The translations under genes and the position numbers were made by a program. The notes below the pieces were generated by a model, which ran no database searches, was not told the origin of the DNA, and worked only from the letters and a program-made list of their open reading frames with translations. A stretch of 64,000 bases of DNA from Halovenus rubra (GTDB taxonomy: Archaea; Halobacteriota; Halobacteria; Halobacteriales; Haloarculaceae), in the NCBI RefSeq assembly GCF_026586665.1, contig NZ_JAODIY010000005.1, positions 62,001 through 126,000 of the forward strand, read 5' to 3'. Positions within the stretch are counted from its first letter, which is position 1; each line of letters opens with the position of its first letter. Positions 8,928 through 17,629 of this stretch are shown here, in pieces.

Positions 8928-9485
8928 TCAGTCGTCAGCGTGCTTTGCGTTTGGGTGAACTTGGCTGCTTTCGGACCCGTTGAATTTTGCTTGGGCGTAG
9001 GCGAACGTCGTCGACACGACGAGTAGTCCAAATATCATCTGTGCCGCGAACTGGTGCATCATTGACGCGGCGACGCCAAAGTTGAGTACTGTGTTCGCGC
9101 CGAAGAAGACTTGGACTGGCAGGAATACAACTGCAAGCGACGTTGAGAACTTGAGGATCCGACCCCGGTCGCGTCGCCATGCCATAATCGCACCACCAAG
9201 AATCATAAAGCCAACAATCATGGCCACGAGGCGGTGGAACCATTCGACGAAACTCAGCCAGTTGGCTGGGAACAGGCCCATCCAGCCGTCACAGAGCGGC
9301 CACCGAGCTTCACAGGTAAGTCCTGCGCCGATTTTCCCGGTGTACACGCCCAGCAGTATCAGGAAGAAGGTACTCACTGTCGTGGTCGCCAAGTAGTGGC
9401 GAATGGGAACGCGCATACGCGGATATTCGTGTGCACCTATTTCAAAGGCTTCATTCTTCCCGTCCGGTGAGAACGAGTTTGTCAC
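8928..9485 (-). CDS. ctaA: Four-helix (half-size) heme A synthase, COX15/CtaA family
   Basis: Converts heme O to heme A for terminal oxidases, in the membrane. 185 residues with four transmembrane helices, that is one of the two repeats found in bacterial eight-helix CtaA. The family marks are present: the extracytoplasmic Cys pair (Cys58 and Cys65 in LTCEARWPLC) and two heme-ligand or catalytic His (His84 in EWFHRLVA, His144 in MMHQFAAQ). Half-size forms are known in archaea (Aeropyrum) and are thought to work as dimers. No oxidase subunit or ctaB is nearby. Confidence 0.82.
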   Translation of the reverse strand: MTNSFSPDGKNEAFEIGAHEYPRMRVPIRHYLATTTVSTFFLILLGVYTGKIGAGLTCEARWPLCDGWMGLFPANWLSFVEWFHRLVAMIVGFMILGGAIMAWRRDRGRILKFSTSLAVVFLPVQVFFGANTVLNFGVAASMMHQFAAQMIFGLLVVSTTFAYAQAKFNGSESSQVHPNAKHADD

Positions 9486-9595
9486 CCCCTACTAGCTACT
9501 CCGCCCTGCGTCTGGCCGAGAGTCTCTCTACAATTCGGCAATTGACGAAGGTATCTTCGATGCTCTTTTTGTGACGGCCTCGGTGGTTTCTGGTC

Positions 9596-11848
9596 ATGGG
9601 ACTCGACGAGGATGCACTTGACTATCACAGCTCGGAACCGCCGGGAAAACTCGAAATATCGACGACAAAACCGACGAACACGCAGCGTGATTTGAGCCTC
9701 GCATACTCGCCGGGGGTTGCTGCACCCTGTCGCGCGATTGACGACAACCCCGAAGACGCGTACAACTACACGGCAAAAGGAAATCTCGTCGGTGTTGTCT
9801 CCGACGGAAGCGCAACTCTTGGTCTCGGTGATATTGGACCACAGGCGTGTAAACCAGTCATGGAGGGCAAAGGTGTCCTGTTTAAGCGGTTTGCCGATAT
9901 CGATGTCTTTGACATCGAACTTGACCACGACTCGACGGAAGCGATGATTCAGTCGATTCGGGCAATGGAACCAACGTTTGGCGGTATCAATCTCGAAGAT
10001 ATTGCTGCCCCTGCATGCTTCGAGATTGAGGAGACGCTACGCGAGGAGACCGATATTCCCGTCTTCCATGACGACCAGCACGGAACGGCTATTATCTCTG
10101 GTGCTGCACTACTGAATGCGGCTGACATCACCGATAAGGACCTCGATGACCTCGATATCGTCTTCTCGGGTGCCGGTGCAAGCGCGATTGCTTCTGCCCG
10201 GTTTTATGCCTCGCTCGGTGCAGACAAGGACCGAATCACGATGTGTGATTCAACTGGCATTATCACCGAACAGCGTGCCAACGCGGGCGAAGTTAACCAG
10301 TACAAAGAAGAGTTCGCTCGCGACGCCCCAGAGGGCGACCTTGCCGACGCGATGGAAGATGCTGACGTGTTTGTCGGCCTCTCTATTGGCGGTATCGTCG
10401 ACCAGGAGATGATCCAGTCGATGGCCGACAACCCGATTATTTTCGCGATGGCCAACCCAGACCCCGAAATTGGCTATCAGGAGGCCAAAGAAGCACGCAA
10501 AGATACCGTTATCGTCGCCACTGGCCGGTCTGACTACCCCAATCAGGTGAACAACGTGCTTGGCTTCCCATTCATCTTCCGTGGCGCGCTTGACGCTGGT
10601 GCAACGGAAATCAACGAAGAGATGAAAGTCGCCGCTGCGCGGGCACTTGCGGACCTTTCCCGAGAAGACGTACCCGACGCGGTGGTCAAGGCTTATGGCG
10701 ATGAACCGCTGCAGTTTGGCCCAGACTACATCATCCCGAAACCGCTTGACCCACGGGTGTTATTCGAGGTGGCTCCGGCAGTCGCACAGGCTGCAATCGA
10801 GAGCGGCTGTGCCCGACGGGAGCTCGACCCTGCCGACCACCGTGAGCAACTAGAGGCTCGCTTGGGCAAGTCCCGAGAGATGATGCGGGTCGTCTTGAAC
10901 AAGGCAAAGAGTGACCCCAAACGACTCGTATTGGCCGAAGGGGACGACGAGAAGATGGTCAGGGCAGCCTACCAGATTGCCGAGCAGGGTATCGGCTCCC
11001 CAATCCTCCTCGGTGACCAAGACGAAATCTGGGCAATCATGGAGGAGTTGGGACTTGACTTTTCGCCCGAGATTGTCGACCCGGACCAAGACAATCTGGA
11101 TGCCTATGCCGACCGTCTCTATGAACTCCGACAGCGCGAAGGAATCACTCGTCGCGAAGCCGAGGAACTCATCACGGATGGCAATCATCTCGGGAGTGTC
11201 ATGGTCGAAGTTGGCGATGCGGATGCTATGCTCACCGGCCTGATGCATCACTACCCTGAGGCACTCCGGCCCCCACTACAGATTATCGGTACTGCTGATG
11301 ACGCTAACTACGCCGCCGGCGTCTACATGCTAACGTTCAAGAACCGCGTTATCTTCTGTGCCGACGCTACCGTCAATCAAGACCCTGACGAGGAAGTTCT
11401 CGCCGAAGTCACCCAACACACAGCCAAAATAGCACGCCGATTCAACATCGAACCGCGCGCGGCGCTCCTGTCGTACTCCGACTTTGGCAGCGTCGACAAT
11501 CAGGGCACCCGGAAGGTTCGTGACGCTGCGACACAGCTCCGGGGCGACCCGACTATCGACTTCGCTGTCGACGGTGAGATGCAGGCCGACACAGCGCTCG
11601 TCGAGGACATTCTTACTGACTCCTACGAATTCTCAGATCTTGAGGAGCCAGCGAACGTCCTCGTGTTCCCCAACCTCGAAGCTGGCAACATCGGCTACAA
11701 ACTACTCCAGCGCCTCGGTGGCGCAGAGGCAATCGGTCCAATGCTCGTTGGGATGGACGAGCCTGTCCACGTTCTCCAACGTGGTGACGAGGTCAAAGAT
11801 ATTGTAAACCTCGCAGGTGTTGCTGTCGTCGACGCACAGGAACAGTAG
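9596..11848 (+). CDS. maeB: NADP-dependent malic enzyme fused to phosphotransacetylase-like domain
   Basis: 750-residue MaeB-type enzyme: oxidative decarboxylation of malate to pyruvate. Residues about 1-420 are malic enzyme (YSPGVAAPC near the N-terminus, DDQHGTA, then a Rossmann loop GAGASA and FAMANPDPE). Residues about 430-750 are a phosphotransacetylase-like domain ([12 protein letters not shown], then [12 protein letters not shown] and [16 protein letters not shown]). In bacterial MaeB the second domain is thought to be regulatory, sensing acetyl-CoA. Its stop abuts the stop of the convergent membrane-protein gene with no gap. Confidence 0.95.
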   Translation: MGLDEDALDYHSSEPPGKLEISTTKPTNTQRDLSLAYSPGVAAPCRAIDDNPEDAYNYTAKGNLVGVVSDGSATLGLGDIGPQACKPVMEGKGVLFKRFADIDVFDIELDHDSTEAMIQSIRAMEPTFGGINLEDIAAPACFEIEETLREETDIPVFHDDQHGTAIISGAALLNAADITDKDLDDLDIVFSGAGASAIASARFYASLGADKDRITMCDSTGIITEQRANAGEVNQYKEEFARDAPEGDLADAMEDADVFVGLSIGGIVDQEMIQSMADNPIIFAMANPDPEIGYQEAKEARKDTVIVATGRSDYPNQVNNVLGFPFIFRGALDAGATEINEEMKVAAARALADLSREDVPDAVVKAYGDEPLQFGPDYIIPKPLDPRVLFEVAPAVAQAAIESGCARRELDPADHREQLEARLGKSREMMRVVLNKAKSDPKRLVLAEGDDEKMVRAAYQIAEQGIGSPILLGDQDEIWAIMEELGLDFSPEIVDPDQDNLDAYADRLYELRQREGITRREAEELITDGNHLGSVMVEVGDADAMLTGLMHHYPEALRPPLQIIGTADDANYAAGVYMLTFKNRVIFCADATVNQDPDEEVLAEVTQHTAKIARRFNIEPRAALLSYSDFGSVDNQGTRKVRDAATQLRGDPTIDFAVDGEMQADTALVEDILTDSYEFSDLEEPANVLVFPNLEAGNIGYKLLQRLGGAEAIGPMLVGMDEPVHVLQRGDEVKDIVNLAGVAVVDAQEQ

Positions 11849-12160
11849 TTACTCACTCGCTGTCTGGTCGGATGCGTGACTGACGACTGATTTCGCTTTT
11901 AGTGCTTTTGTCTGTTCGTTGACTTCGGAATCAACTGGTGGATTTAGGTACAACGCATCAGCGACGAGTAATGCATTTATCAATGCGCTCCCGCCGATAG
12001 CGACGTAGCCTGGTACCGACAATACAACAGCGAGGCCCATACCAAGCCCAAGCAGTAGCGCAATCGCAGCGAGTAACAGGTCGTACCGCGATAACTGACC
12101 ACGCAATTGGTCCCAGACACTCACTTTCTCACGGTGCTCACTGATGTCACTAACTACCAT
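11849..12160 (-). CDS. Haloarchaeal two-helix membrane protein
   Basis: 103 residues from the ATG at 12160; an upstream in-frame start at 12202 would add 14 residues. A charged N-terminal segment (SEHREKVSVWDQLRGQLSRYD) is followed by two hydrophobic helices at about 28-50 and 54-72 and a polar tail. No catalytic motif. It resembles widely distributed small haloarchaeal membrane proteins without assigned function. It is exactly tail-to-tail with maeB. Confidence 0.6.
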   Translation of the reverse strand: MVVSDISEHREKVSVWDQLRGQLSRYDLLLAAIALLLGLGMGLAVVLSVPGYVAIGGSALINALLVADALYLNPPVDSEVNEQTKALKAKSVVSHASDQTASE

Positions 12161-12337
12161 TTCTATGCTCCCTCCAATCTGTATCTCTGTTGGTTGTCCC
12201 ACTTAAAATTTTCTTCAGTGACGTTTGTAATGTCAGATAAGATTAGCAAAGATGCAGCTGCATACTGAGCTTTATTAGCAATCTCGGTGGCGCTTCGTGT
12301 TCGATAAACGCCAAGTCGATCTGGTCGATACTACCGC

Positions 12338-12390
12338 TGAGGCGGGCGTTTTTGCCCATGGACACTCGAAAACCGGGCCGCCTCACTTTT
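12338..12390 (+). ncRNA. Structured element: 8-bp stem enclosing a small hairpin, then T-tract
   Basis: Outer stem TGAGGCGG (12338-12345) pairs perfectly with CCGCCTCA (12378-12385). Inside it GGGC-GTTTTT-GCCC can form a second hairpin, and a TTTT run follows at 12387-12390. It sits in the roughly 300-bp gap between the divergent genes at 11849-12160 and nfu, about 75 bp before the nfu start, far from any stop codon, so it is not an obvious terminator. It could be a small RNA or part of the nfu upstream region. The rest of the gap shows no ORF. Confidence 0.3.
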
Positions 12391-12461
12391 CAATCCTTAT
12401 CTGAACACCGCCATTGGGTGAGACCCAAAGCCTAAGAACGCTGAATACATACGGTTAGGCG

Positions 12462-12845
12462 ATGAGCACGGACACTAGCGAACAGAGTCCAGAGGATGAG
12501 CTTCGTGAGCGAATCACGAACTTCCTGCGTCGGAACTTCCCGCAGATTCAGATGCACGGTGGAAGCGCAGCAATTCAGGACCTTAACCTAGAAGAGGGTT
12601 CGGTCACTGTCCAACTCGGCGGCGCGTGTTCGGGCTGTGGTATTTCACCGATGACGATTCAGGCGATTAAGACCCGCATGACCAAAGAGATTCCTGAGAT
12701 TGAGACTGTCCACGCCTCGACAGGCATGGGCGGACAAGAAGGAATGTCTGGTGGCGCTGGCGGTGATAGCGGTATGAGTCCCTCGTTCCCGGGCGACACT
12801 TCGGGTGACGGCGAGGAAGACGAAGGCCCACAAGCACCCTTCTAA
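12462..12845 (+). CDS. NifU C-terminal domain (Nfu-type) iron-sulfur carrier
   Basis: 127 residues. Residues about 14-85 form an Nfu domain with the cluster-binding CxxC at Cys56 and Cys59 (ACSGCG), followed by SPMTIQAIK. Nfu proteins accept a [4Fe-4S] cluster and hand it to target enzymes. The last 40 residues are a Gly/Ser/Asp-rich, apparently disordered tail, common in halophiles. No SUF genes are in this window. Confidence 0.9.
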   Translation: MSTDTSEQSPEDELRERITNFLRRNFPQIQMHGGSAAIQDLNLEEGSVTVQLGGACSGCGISPMTIQAIKTRMTKEIPEIETVHASTGMGGQEGMSGGAGGDSGMSPSFPGDTSGDGEEDEGPQAPF

Positions 12846-12846
12846 C

Positions 12847-12870
12847 GGGTTTTTTCTTTGTGGTTTTTTT
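12847..12870 (+). terminator. T-tract terminator after nfu
   Basis: Two long T runs (six T at about 12850-12855 and seven T at about 12864-12870) follow the nfu stop codon directly. Poly-T tracts like these terminate archaeal RNA polymerase without needing a hairpin. The panE gene converges from the right and ends at 12891. Confidence 0.6.
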
Positions 12871-12890
12871 ATTGCCGAATAGCCATACGG

Positions 12891-13781
12891 CTACAGACGG
12901 AGGTCGTTTTCTTTCTCCCATGTCTTGATCAGCCCAGTCAGTGTCTCGTTGACGGGAACCGGTCTGTTTGCCTGTTCGACGACATAGCCGTTGATGGCGT
13001 CGATTTCTGTCCGACTTCCTGATTCGATATCCTGTAACATCGAGGAGCGATTCCGAGCGGTGGAGGCCGCGACCGACACGGTGGTTTGGGCTGCATCCGC
13101 TGGCTCGAGTGAAACTCCCTGTTTTCGACCAGTCTGTACGGCCTCGCGTGCAGCGTGTCGAGCAACGTCTTCTCCTGGGGTTTCGACTACTGCGCCGTTG
13201 GGTACCCGAGCGAGTGCCGTCGCCGCATTGATTCCTGCGTTAACAGCGAGTTTCTCCCAGAGATAGCGCGGCATCTCAGCGCTTACTGTCGTCTCGATAC
13301 CACTTTCGGTGAACGCCTTACCCACGCTGTCGGCCAGAGTTGACTTCCCACCATCTGTTGGTCCGAGTACCACTTCTCCAAGTCCAGTACACTCAACAGT
13401 ACCCGGCTCGGTTCGGTGAGCCCCATAGGTGGCGGTGCCTGCTAACACTGGAGCAGCGAGCTCGGCGGCAAGCTGTTCCTCGTTTCCCATCCCGTTTTGT
13501 AGTGAGAGGACACCGTCCAGCTCTACGGCTTGAAGAGCTTGTGCGGCCGCCTCAGTATCAAAACTTTTCACCGTTACAATAGCAAGCTCAGCTGTTGCCG
13601 GAACTGTCGTCACCGCATTGAGGGTTGCGCTCCGGTCAACAGCTCCAGTGATGGCAAGACCATCCGCTTCGATAGCGTCGACGTGTGGCTGTCGGCCGAC
13701 TAATGTTACTTGGTGGTTGTCGGCGAGTAACCCACCAACGAGGCTCCCGAGGCTGCCCGCACCGAAGACACAAATCTCCAT
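12891..13781 (-). CDS. panE: 2-dehydropantoate 2-reductase (ketopantoate reductase)
   Basis: NADPH reduction of ketopantoate to pantoate in the CoA pathway. 296 residues from the ATG at 13781; the open frame extends 61 codons further upstream, but that part has no homology-like content and the Rossmann motif should be near the N-terminus. Visible: VFGAGSLGSLVGGLLA (nucleotide loop, residues 4-19), LQNGMGNEEQL (N-x-G-N region), catalytic Lys in RYLWEKLAVNAGINAATAL, and a Ser/Arg-rich region near 240. Archaeal CoA synthesis uses PanE with pantoate kinase, which is not seen here. Confidence 0.92.
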   Translation of the reverse strand: MEICVFGAGSLGSLVGGLLADNHQVTLVGRQPHVDAIEADGLAITGAVDRSATLNAVTTVPATAELAIVTVKSFDTEAAAQALQAVELDGVLSLQNGMGNEEQLAAELAAPVLAGTATYGAHRTEPGTVECTGLGEVVLGPTDGGKSTLADSVGKAFTESGIETTVSAEMPRYLWEKLAVNAGINAATALARVPNGAVVETPGEDVARHAAREAVQTGRKQGVSLEPADAAQTTVSVAASTARNRSSMLQDIESGSRTEIDAINGYVVEQANRPVPVNETLTGLIKTWEKENDLRL

Positions 13782-13976
13782 TACTGGTCGGTCTGTCCTC
13801 CTGCAAGTAATAGATATCCTCTCTCCCACTTTGGGAGGCGTTAGGTTTCGAGTTAGCGTTTCTTTATGTTGTTGTCGCTCATACAGGCCGAACATCTCTT
13901 CGAGGATGACACACACCAGGTTGCCCATAAGAGACAACGAGTCTTTTTTGTCCCTGAAGAGCAACCAACGAGTGAC

Positions 13977-15080
13977 ATGGGAGTGAGCTCTCTGTTTGGG
14001 CTAGAGGGTGTCGCTCTGTCGCTGGAGATTCGATTACTGTTCTCGCTGGTCTTGGCTGGTGTTGCCTCCGGGTTGGTTGTGCTGGTCCGCCGTCTTCGAC
14101 GACGACTCGCCAAAACGTACATACCGATTGTGGTCGACCTCGCTACTTCGGTCATCGTCGTCGGGATTGTTGTCGGGACAACGCTTGTTCTTGCTGATTT
14201 GTGGGGCCACACGGAGACGCTTCGCGACCAGATAGGCTTTCTCAGCCTTGACAAACATGCCTCTGAGGTCATCATCTCGCTGGTTGTCCTGATTGCAGTA
14301 CAGGTATTTGCCGGTGTCGTGGCGCGCCTTCTCGACAGCCTTGTGACCGAACAGGAGGTACTGAATCACCATCAGCGCGAGGTAACGTTACGTATCTCAC
14401 AAGTCATCCTCTGGGGAACTGCCGCACTGCTTATCCTCGGCATCTGGAACATTGACCTCACTGGCTTGCTTGTCGGTGCCGGGTTCCTCGGTATCGTTGT
14501 CGGAATGGCCGCTCGCAAGACGCTTGGCTCCCTGCTTGGCGGCGTTGTACTCATGCTTTCACGCCCGTTCGAAGTTGGTGACTGGGTTGTTATCGACGAG
14601 AAAACAGGCATCGTCTCGGACATCACGCTGATGAGTACCCGTATTCAGGGGTTTGATGGAGAGTACATCGTCGTCCCTAACGATGTGGTGACGAACAAGA
14701 CGATTACGAACCGTTCACGTCAGGGACGGCTCCGAGTCGCTGTCGAGGTCGGGGTGGATTACAGTACCGACACCGACCGTGCGCGTGAGGTGATTACTGA
14801 GGCTGTCGATTCAATCCAGACAGACAACGAGTTCGTCCGCGCCAGCCCTCCACCGAATGTGGTCGTTCGCACATTCGGCGATTCGGCGATTATTTTCGAG
14901 GCTGCTGTCTGGATTAATGAGCCGACGACCCGTCGAGTCATGCACACTGAGGACAGACTCGTGTCGGCAATCAATACTGCCTGCCGAGACAACGATATCA
15001 AGATTCCGTATCCTCAACGCGAACTCACAGGTCGTGAACCGCACGACGGCGTTGTTCGTGACAATCCGACCGAAAAGTAG
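13977..15080 (+). CDS. MscS family mechanosensitive channel
   Basis: 367 residues from the ATG at 13977; the frame stays open 37 codons upstream (from 13866), but that stretch is polar and overlaps the panE promoter area. Several membrane helices at about 15-185 precede the pore helix (GMAARKTLGSLLGGVVLMLSRP), the hallmark of MscS TM3. The Sm-like beta domain follows (GDWVVIDEKTG, IVVPNDVVTNKTITNRS). It would open under membrane tension and release solutes on hypo-osmotic shock, a plausible need for a halophile. Confidence 0.9.
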   Translation: MGVSSLFGLEGVALSLEIRLLFSLVLAGVASGLVVLVRRLRRRLAKTYIPIVVDLATSVIVVGIVVGTTLVLADLWGHTETLRDQIGFLSLDKHASEVIISLVVLIAVQVFAGVVARLLDSLVTEQEVLNHHQREVTLRISQVILWGTAALLILGIWNIDLTGLLVGAGFLGIVVGMAARKTLGSLLGGVVLMLSRPFEVGDWVVIDEKTGIVSDITLMSTRIQGFDGEYIVVPNDVVTNKTITNRSRQGRLRVAVEVGVDYSTDTDRAREVITEAVDSIQTDNEFVRASPPPNVVVRTFGDSAIIFEAAVWINEPTTRRVMHTEDRLVSAINTACRDNDIKIPYPQRELTGREPHDGVVRDNPTEK

Positions 15081-15081
15081 C

Positions 15082-15285
15082 CTATGCGTCGATTTCGTAC
15101 CCCGCGTCTTTGATTGCTGTCACGACATCTGTGTCTGACACGCCGTCGCCGATGACTTCGACCGAATTGTTCTCGTGGTCCGCGTCTACGTGGCTTACAC
15201 TGTTAATCTCTCTGACACTGTTCTCGACGTTTTCCTCACAGCCGCCACATGACATGCCGGTGACGGTGTACGTTTGCTGTCCCAT
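15082..15285 (-). CDS. Heavy-metal-associated (HMA) copper chaperone
   Basis: 67 residues from the ATG at 15285. A single HMA domain with the metal motif GMSCGGC (Cys13 and Cys16) and the usual beta-alpha-beta-beta-alpha-beta pattern ending IKDAGYEID. It would carry Cu(I) to a P-type ATPase or regulator; neither is encoded nearby. Stop codons of this gene and mscS are adjacent (convergent). Confidence 0.9.
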   Translation of the reverse strand: MGQQTYTVTGMSCGGCEENVENSVREINSVSHVDADHENNSVEVIGDGVSDTDVVTAIKDAGYEIDA

Positions 15286-15351
15286 ATTTGTGTTTTGACG
15301 CCTCTGATAATGTTGATTACGACTCTTTGGCGTCTCTGAGGTCTCTTTACT

Positions 15352-15710
15352 GAAGTTCAAGGCGAAAGCCTCGGGTTTCAGCGCGGGGAAGCAGACAATA
15401 GCGAACCATTCCAGATGAGCGGGCCATCCTGGAGTTTTATGTTTGATTGAGATGTAAATTAGGACTACACCGAGTCGGCCTCGCCGCCGTGGTAAACGGA
15501 TAATATCGCGATTCGGCCCATACCATGACTGAAGGAATCCCCTTCGGGCTGCTGGCTGTGGATTCCGACACGACGGTAACTCTGAATCCCATGCCGGGAT
15601 AGGAGTAACGGCGGCTTGGCCCCGCCAGCAGTCCGGTCATGCCGACCGCACTGCAAACCTGAAACTCCCAACGTGGGAATCTTCGCCCTTCAGGGCGGAG
15701 AAAAGGTCAA
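15352..15710. mobile_element. Probable relic of an IS200/IS605-type (TnpB-only) element
   Basis: This gene-free stretch has two features resembling the ends of haloarchaeal TnpB elements. At about 15355-15395 there is a degenerate hairpin-like GC block (AGCCTCGGGTTTCAGCGCGGGG). At about 15660-15705 there is a strong one, CGCCCTTCAGGGCG, inside GGGAATCTTCGCCCTTCAGG and followed by GGAGAAAAGGTC. Between them are short, stop-interrupted coding scraps such as AAVVNG and the 25-codon frame starting at about 15523. I read it as a deleted element whose tnpB is gone. The exact ends and original orientation are unclear. Confidence 0.4.
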
Positions 15711-15739
15711 CGATAGAACACTCTCGTCTCCGTATTGCC

Positions 15740-16528
15740 TCACTCGCCAGCCCGGCCAAGCGCGTCGCGGGGGTACGTCGATTTAGCGCTTTCGGCGATG
15801 TCGGGGTCAATTTCTGTTGTCGCAAACGGGTGGTCACTGTCGGTTCGAGCCAGAACGGACCCATCTGGGCTGATGACCCAGCCGTTCCCACCAAAGGTGA
15901 CGCCGTCAGCGGCCCCGGCACGGTTTGAGGAGGCAAGATACGCTCCAGCTAGTACCCCCATCGTCTGGCTCCCGGCAAGCCATTTCTCCGTTGTCCGGCG
16001 TTCGGTGACTCGGGGGTTAATGAGCAAGCCGACGTCAGCCTGTGCGTACTCTCTGATTTCGTTACTTGCCCAGAGGTCGGTACAGACGAGCAGCCCCGAT
16101 TTAATGCCTGCACACGCAACGGGTTCGAACTCCTGACCGCCTGCCTCGTACCATGTCGCTTCCCAGAAGCCCGGCTCGTCGGGGAGGTAGTGTTTCAGGT
16201 GGACGCCACGTGTTTGATCGTGCGTTCGGATAACTCCTTCATTTACTCGTCGACCGTCTCTGGTGGCCGGACGAGAGTAGACGACTGTTGTAGTCTCAAA
16301 CGCATCGAGCTTGTCTTGCCACTGCTCATGTGTGATTTCGGCGTCTGCCCACGCCGTGTCGACGGAGTCGCTTGGCTTGCTAGCTGCGAGCCACGGGCTG
16401 AACGGCATCTCGGGGAGGACAACGATATCGCTGTCATGAGAACGAGTGTGCTCGACCAGTGCGTCAAACTGTGTCTCGAAGGACTGCGCCTCGAAATCCG
16501 GCAGTTCACAGACGGTGATTGTGACCAT
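15740..16528 (-). CDS. Carbon-nitrogen hydrolase (nitrilase superfamily)
   Basis: 262 residues from the ATG at 16528 (nine in-frame codons upstream look non-coding). The catalytic triad of the family is visible: Glu in VVLPEMPFS, Lys in HLKHYLPDEPGF, and Cys in LLVCTDLWASN. The C-terminal SNRAG and GNGWVISPDGSVLA segments complete the fold. Members cleave amides or nitriles; the substrate cannot be predicted, and an amidase or N-carbamoylase activity is most likely. It is preceded on the same strand by small membrane-protein and CPBP genes. Confidence 0.88.
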   Translation of the reverse strand: MVTITVCELPDFEAQSFETQFDALVEHTRSHDSDIVVLPEMPFSPWLAASKPSDSVDTAWADAEITHEQWQDKLDAFETTTVVYSRPATRDGRRVNEGVIRTHDQTRGVHLKHYLPDEPGFWEATWYEAGGQEFEPVACAGIKSGLLVCTDLWASNEIREYAQADVGLLINPRVTERRTTEKWLAGSQTMGVLAGAYLASSNRAGAADGVTFGGNGWVISPDGSVLARTDSDHPFATTEIDPDIAESAKSTYPRDALGRAGE

Positions 16529-16595
16529 ATGACTCGGTGAGGGTGGTGGCTCCAAAACGGTTCCCCATCGACGCTTGTTATCTCAGAGTTTCTCA

Positions 16596-16787
16596 TCAAC
16601 GCGAAGGAGTCGGAAATATCTGCCAGACGAGCAACGCGAGCACCACGAACAGAAGAACCCAGAACAGAACTGTCCAAACGATGTCCCCTGTGGCATCAAG
16701 CGTGGGGTGAACAGACTGGACGTCGACGACGGCCAGCACAGCAACGCCGACACAGAACCCGGCGAGTAACGTTGTCCGTCGGACCAT
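16596..16787 (-). CDS. Small two-helix membrane protein
   Basis: 63 residues with two hydrophobic segments, about 5-23 and 36-57, and a very short polar loop. No motif. Coding is supported by its haloarchaeal composition and its placement between the nitrilase-family and CPBP genes on the same strand with short gaps (67 and 57 bp). Function unknown. Confidence 0.55.
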   Translation of the reverse strand: MVRRTTLLAGFCVGVAVLAVVDVQSVHPTLDATGDIVWTVLFWVLLFVVLALLVWQIFPTPSR

Positions 16788-16844
16788 ACAATCTATTCGA
16801 GGGCTAATCGCTTAGGCCTTCTTGCCAGTTTCTGTAGCCGTAAC

Positions 16845-17561
16845 TCAGGCGAGGACTTCGAGCGTTCGGACGAAAATCTGTGCCCCGTTGTATACCGCAT
16901 GGCCAATAATCGGGACAAGCAGGTTCTCAGTTACGGCATAGCTCACACCAAGGACAACGCCTAGTGAGAAAAACAGCCCCAAGGCGAGCAATTCGCCACC
17001 GGTTCCAACCGAGACATTCGTGTGGACGACTACGAAAAACAGGCTTGCCACACCGATTGCGACGGCAGTATGGAAGCGCTGTTCAAGACGGGTCTGGACG
17101 AACCCTCTGAAGAACGCTTCTTCGATCGGCACGACAACAAGCGTCGAGACGACGAGCAAAACGACATAGAAGACAGGGTCAACAGCAACACCGGTAGCAG
17201 ACTCGACCGTTTCGATATCAAGAACTCTGAACAATCCCGTCGCCAGCGATGCGACCACCATCATTGCAAGTCCGGTCGCTGTCCCGTAGAAAGCGTCCCA
17301 TTCTGTCGGTCGCTGGATATGGAGAAACGACCGCCACTCTGCGCCCTGTCGCCAGATAGCAACACAGATAACGCTTCCAAAACCGACAATTTGGAGCGCA
17401 ACGACGCCGACAAGCAGTTCTGAGATACTTCCTGACTCGCCAACCGTGATGAGCTGGCTGGCAAGCCAAGAGGTCGCTCTCCCAACTGTCAGCGCGGCAC
17501 CGAAAGACATCGTGATGAACACCAGCAATCCCGGGCGGCTGTCGATTATCTTCTCGCTCAT
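16845..17561 (-). CDS. CPBP family intramembrane glutamic protease (CAAX/Rce1-like)
   Basis: 238 residues with about seven membrane helices. The family's motif 1 is EEAFFRG (catalytic Glu pair and Arg) at about residue 146, followed by a His in VVHTNVS at about 180, and the last motif GHAVYN near 225. These residues form the active site of Rce1-type proteases. In prokaryotes such proteins are linked to membrane-protein processing or bacteriocin immunity; no specific role is evident here. Confidence 0.87.
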   Translation of the reverse strand: MSEKIIDSRPGLLVFITMSFGAALTVGRATSWLASQLITVGESGSISELLVGVVALQIVGFGSVICVAIWRQGAEWRSFLHIQRPTEWDAFYGTATGLAMMVVASLATGLFRVLDIETVESATGVAVDPVFYVVLLVVSTLVVVPIEEAFFRGFVQTRLEQRFHTAVAIGVASLFFVVVHTNVSVGTGGELLALGLFFSLGVVLGVSYAVTENLLVPIIGHAVYNGAQIFVRTLEVLA

Positions 17562-17629
17562 CCGTGCCTCTGGCTTTTCATACTGACAGCCATCTCATCG
17601 CTTGGAAAAAAGCGTTTGTCCTTCTTTGG

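Noticed and set aside
13866-13976. N-terminal extension of the MscS protein
   Set aside because: The in-frame upstream codons are polar, have no MscS-like content and overlap the divergent panE promoter area; the ATG at 13977 starts just before the first helix region.
15637-15936. 99-codon minus-strand frame near the nitrilase-family gene
   Set aside because: It overlaps that gene's 3' end and the element relic in a different frame, with Arg/Pro-rich translation typical of shadows.
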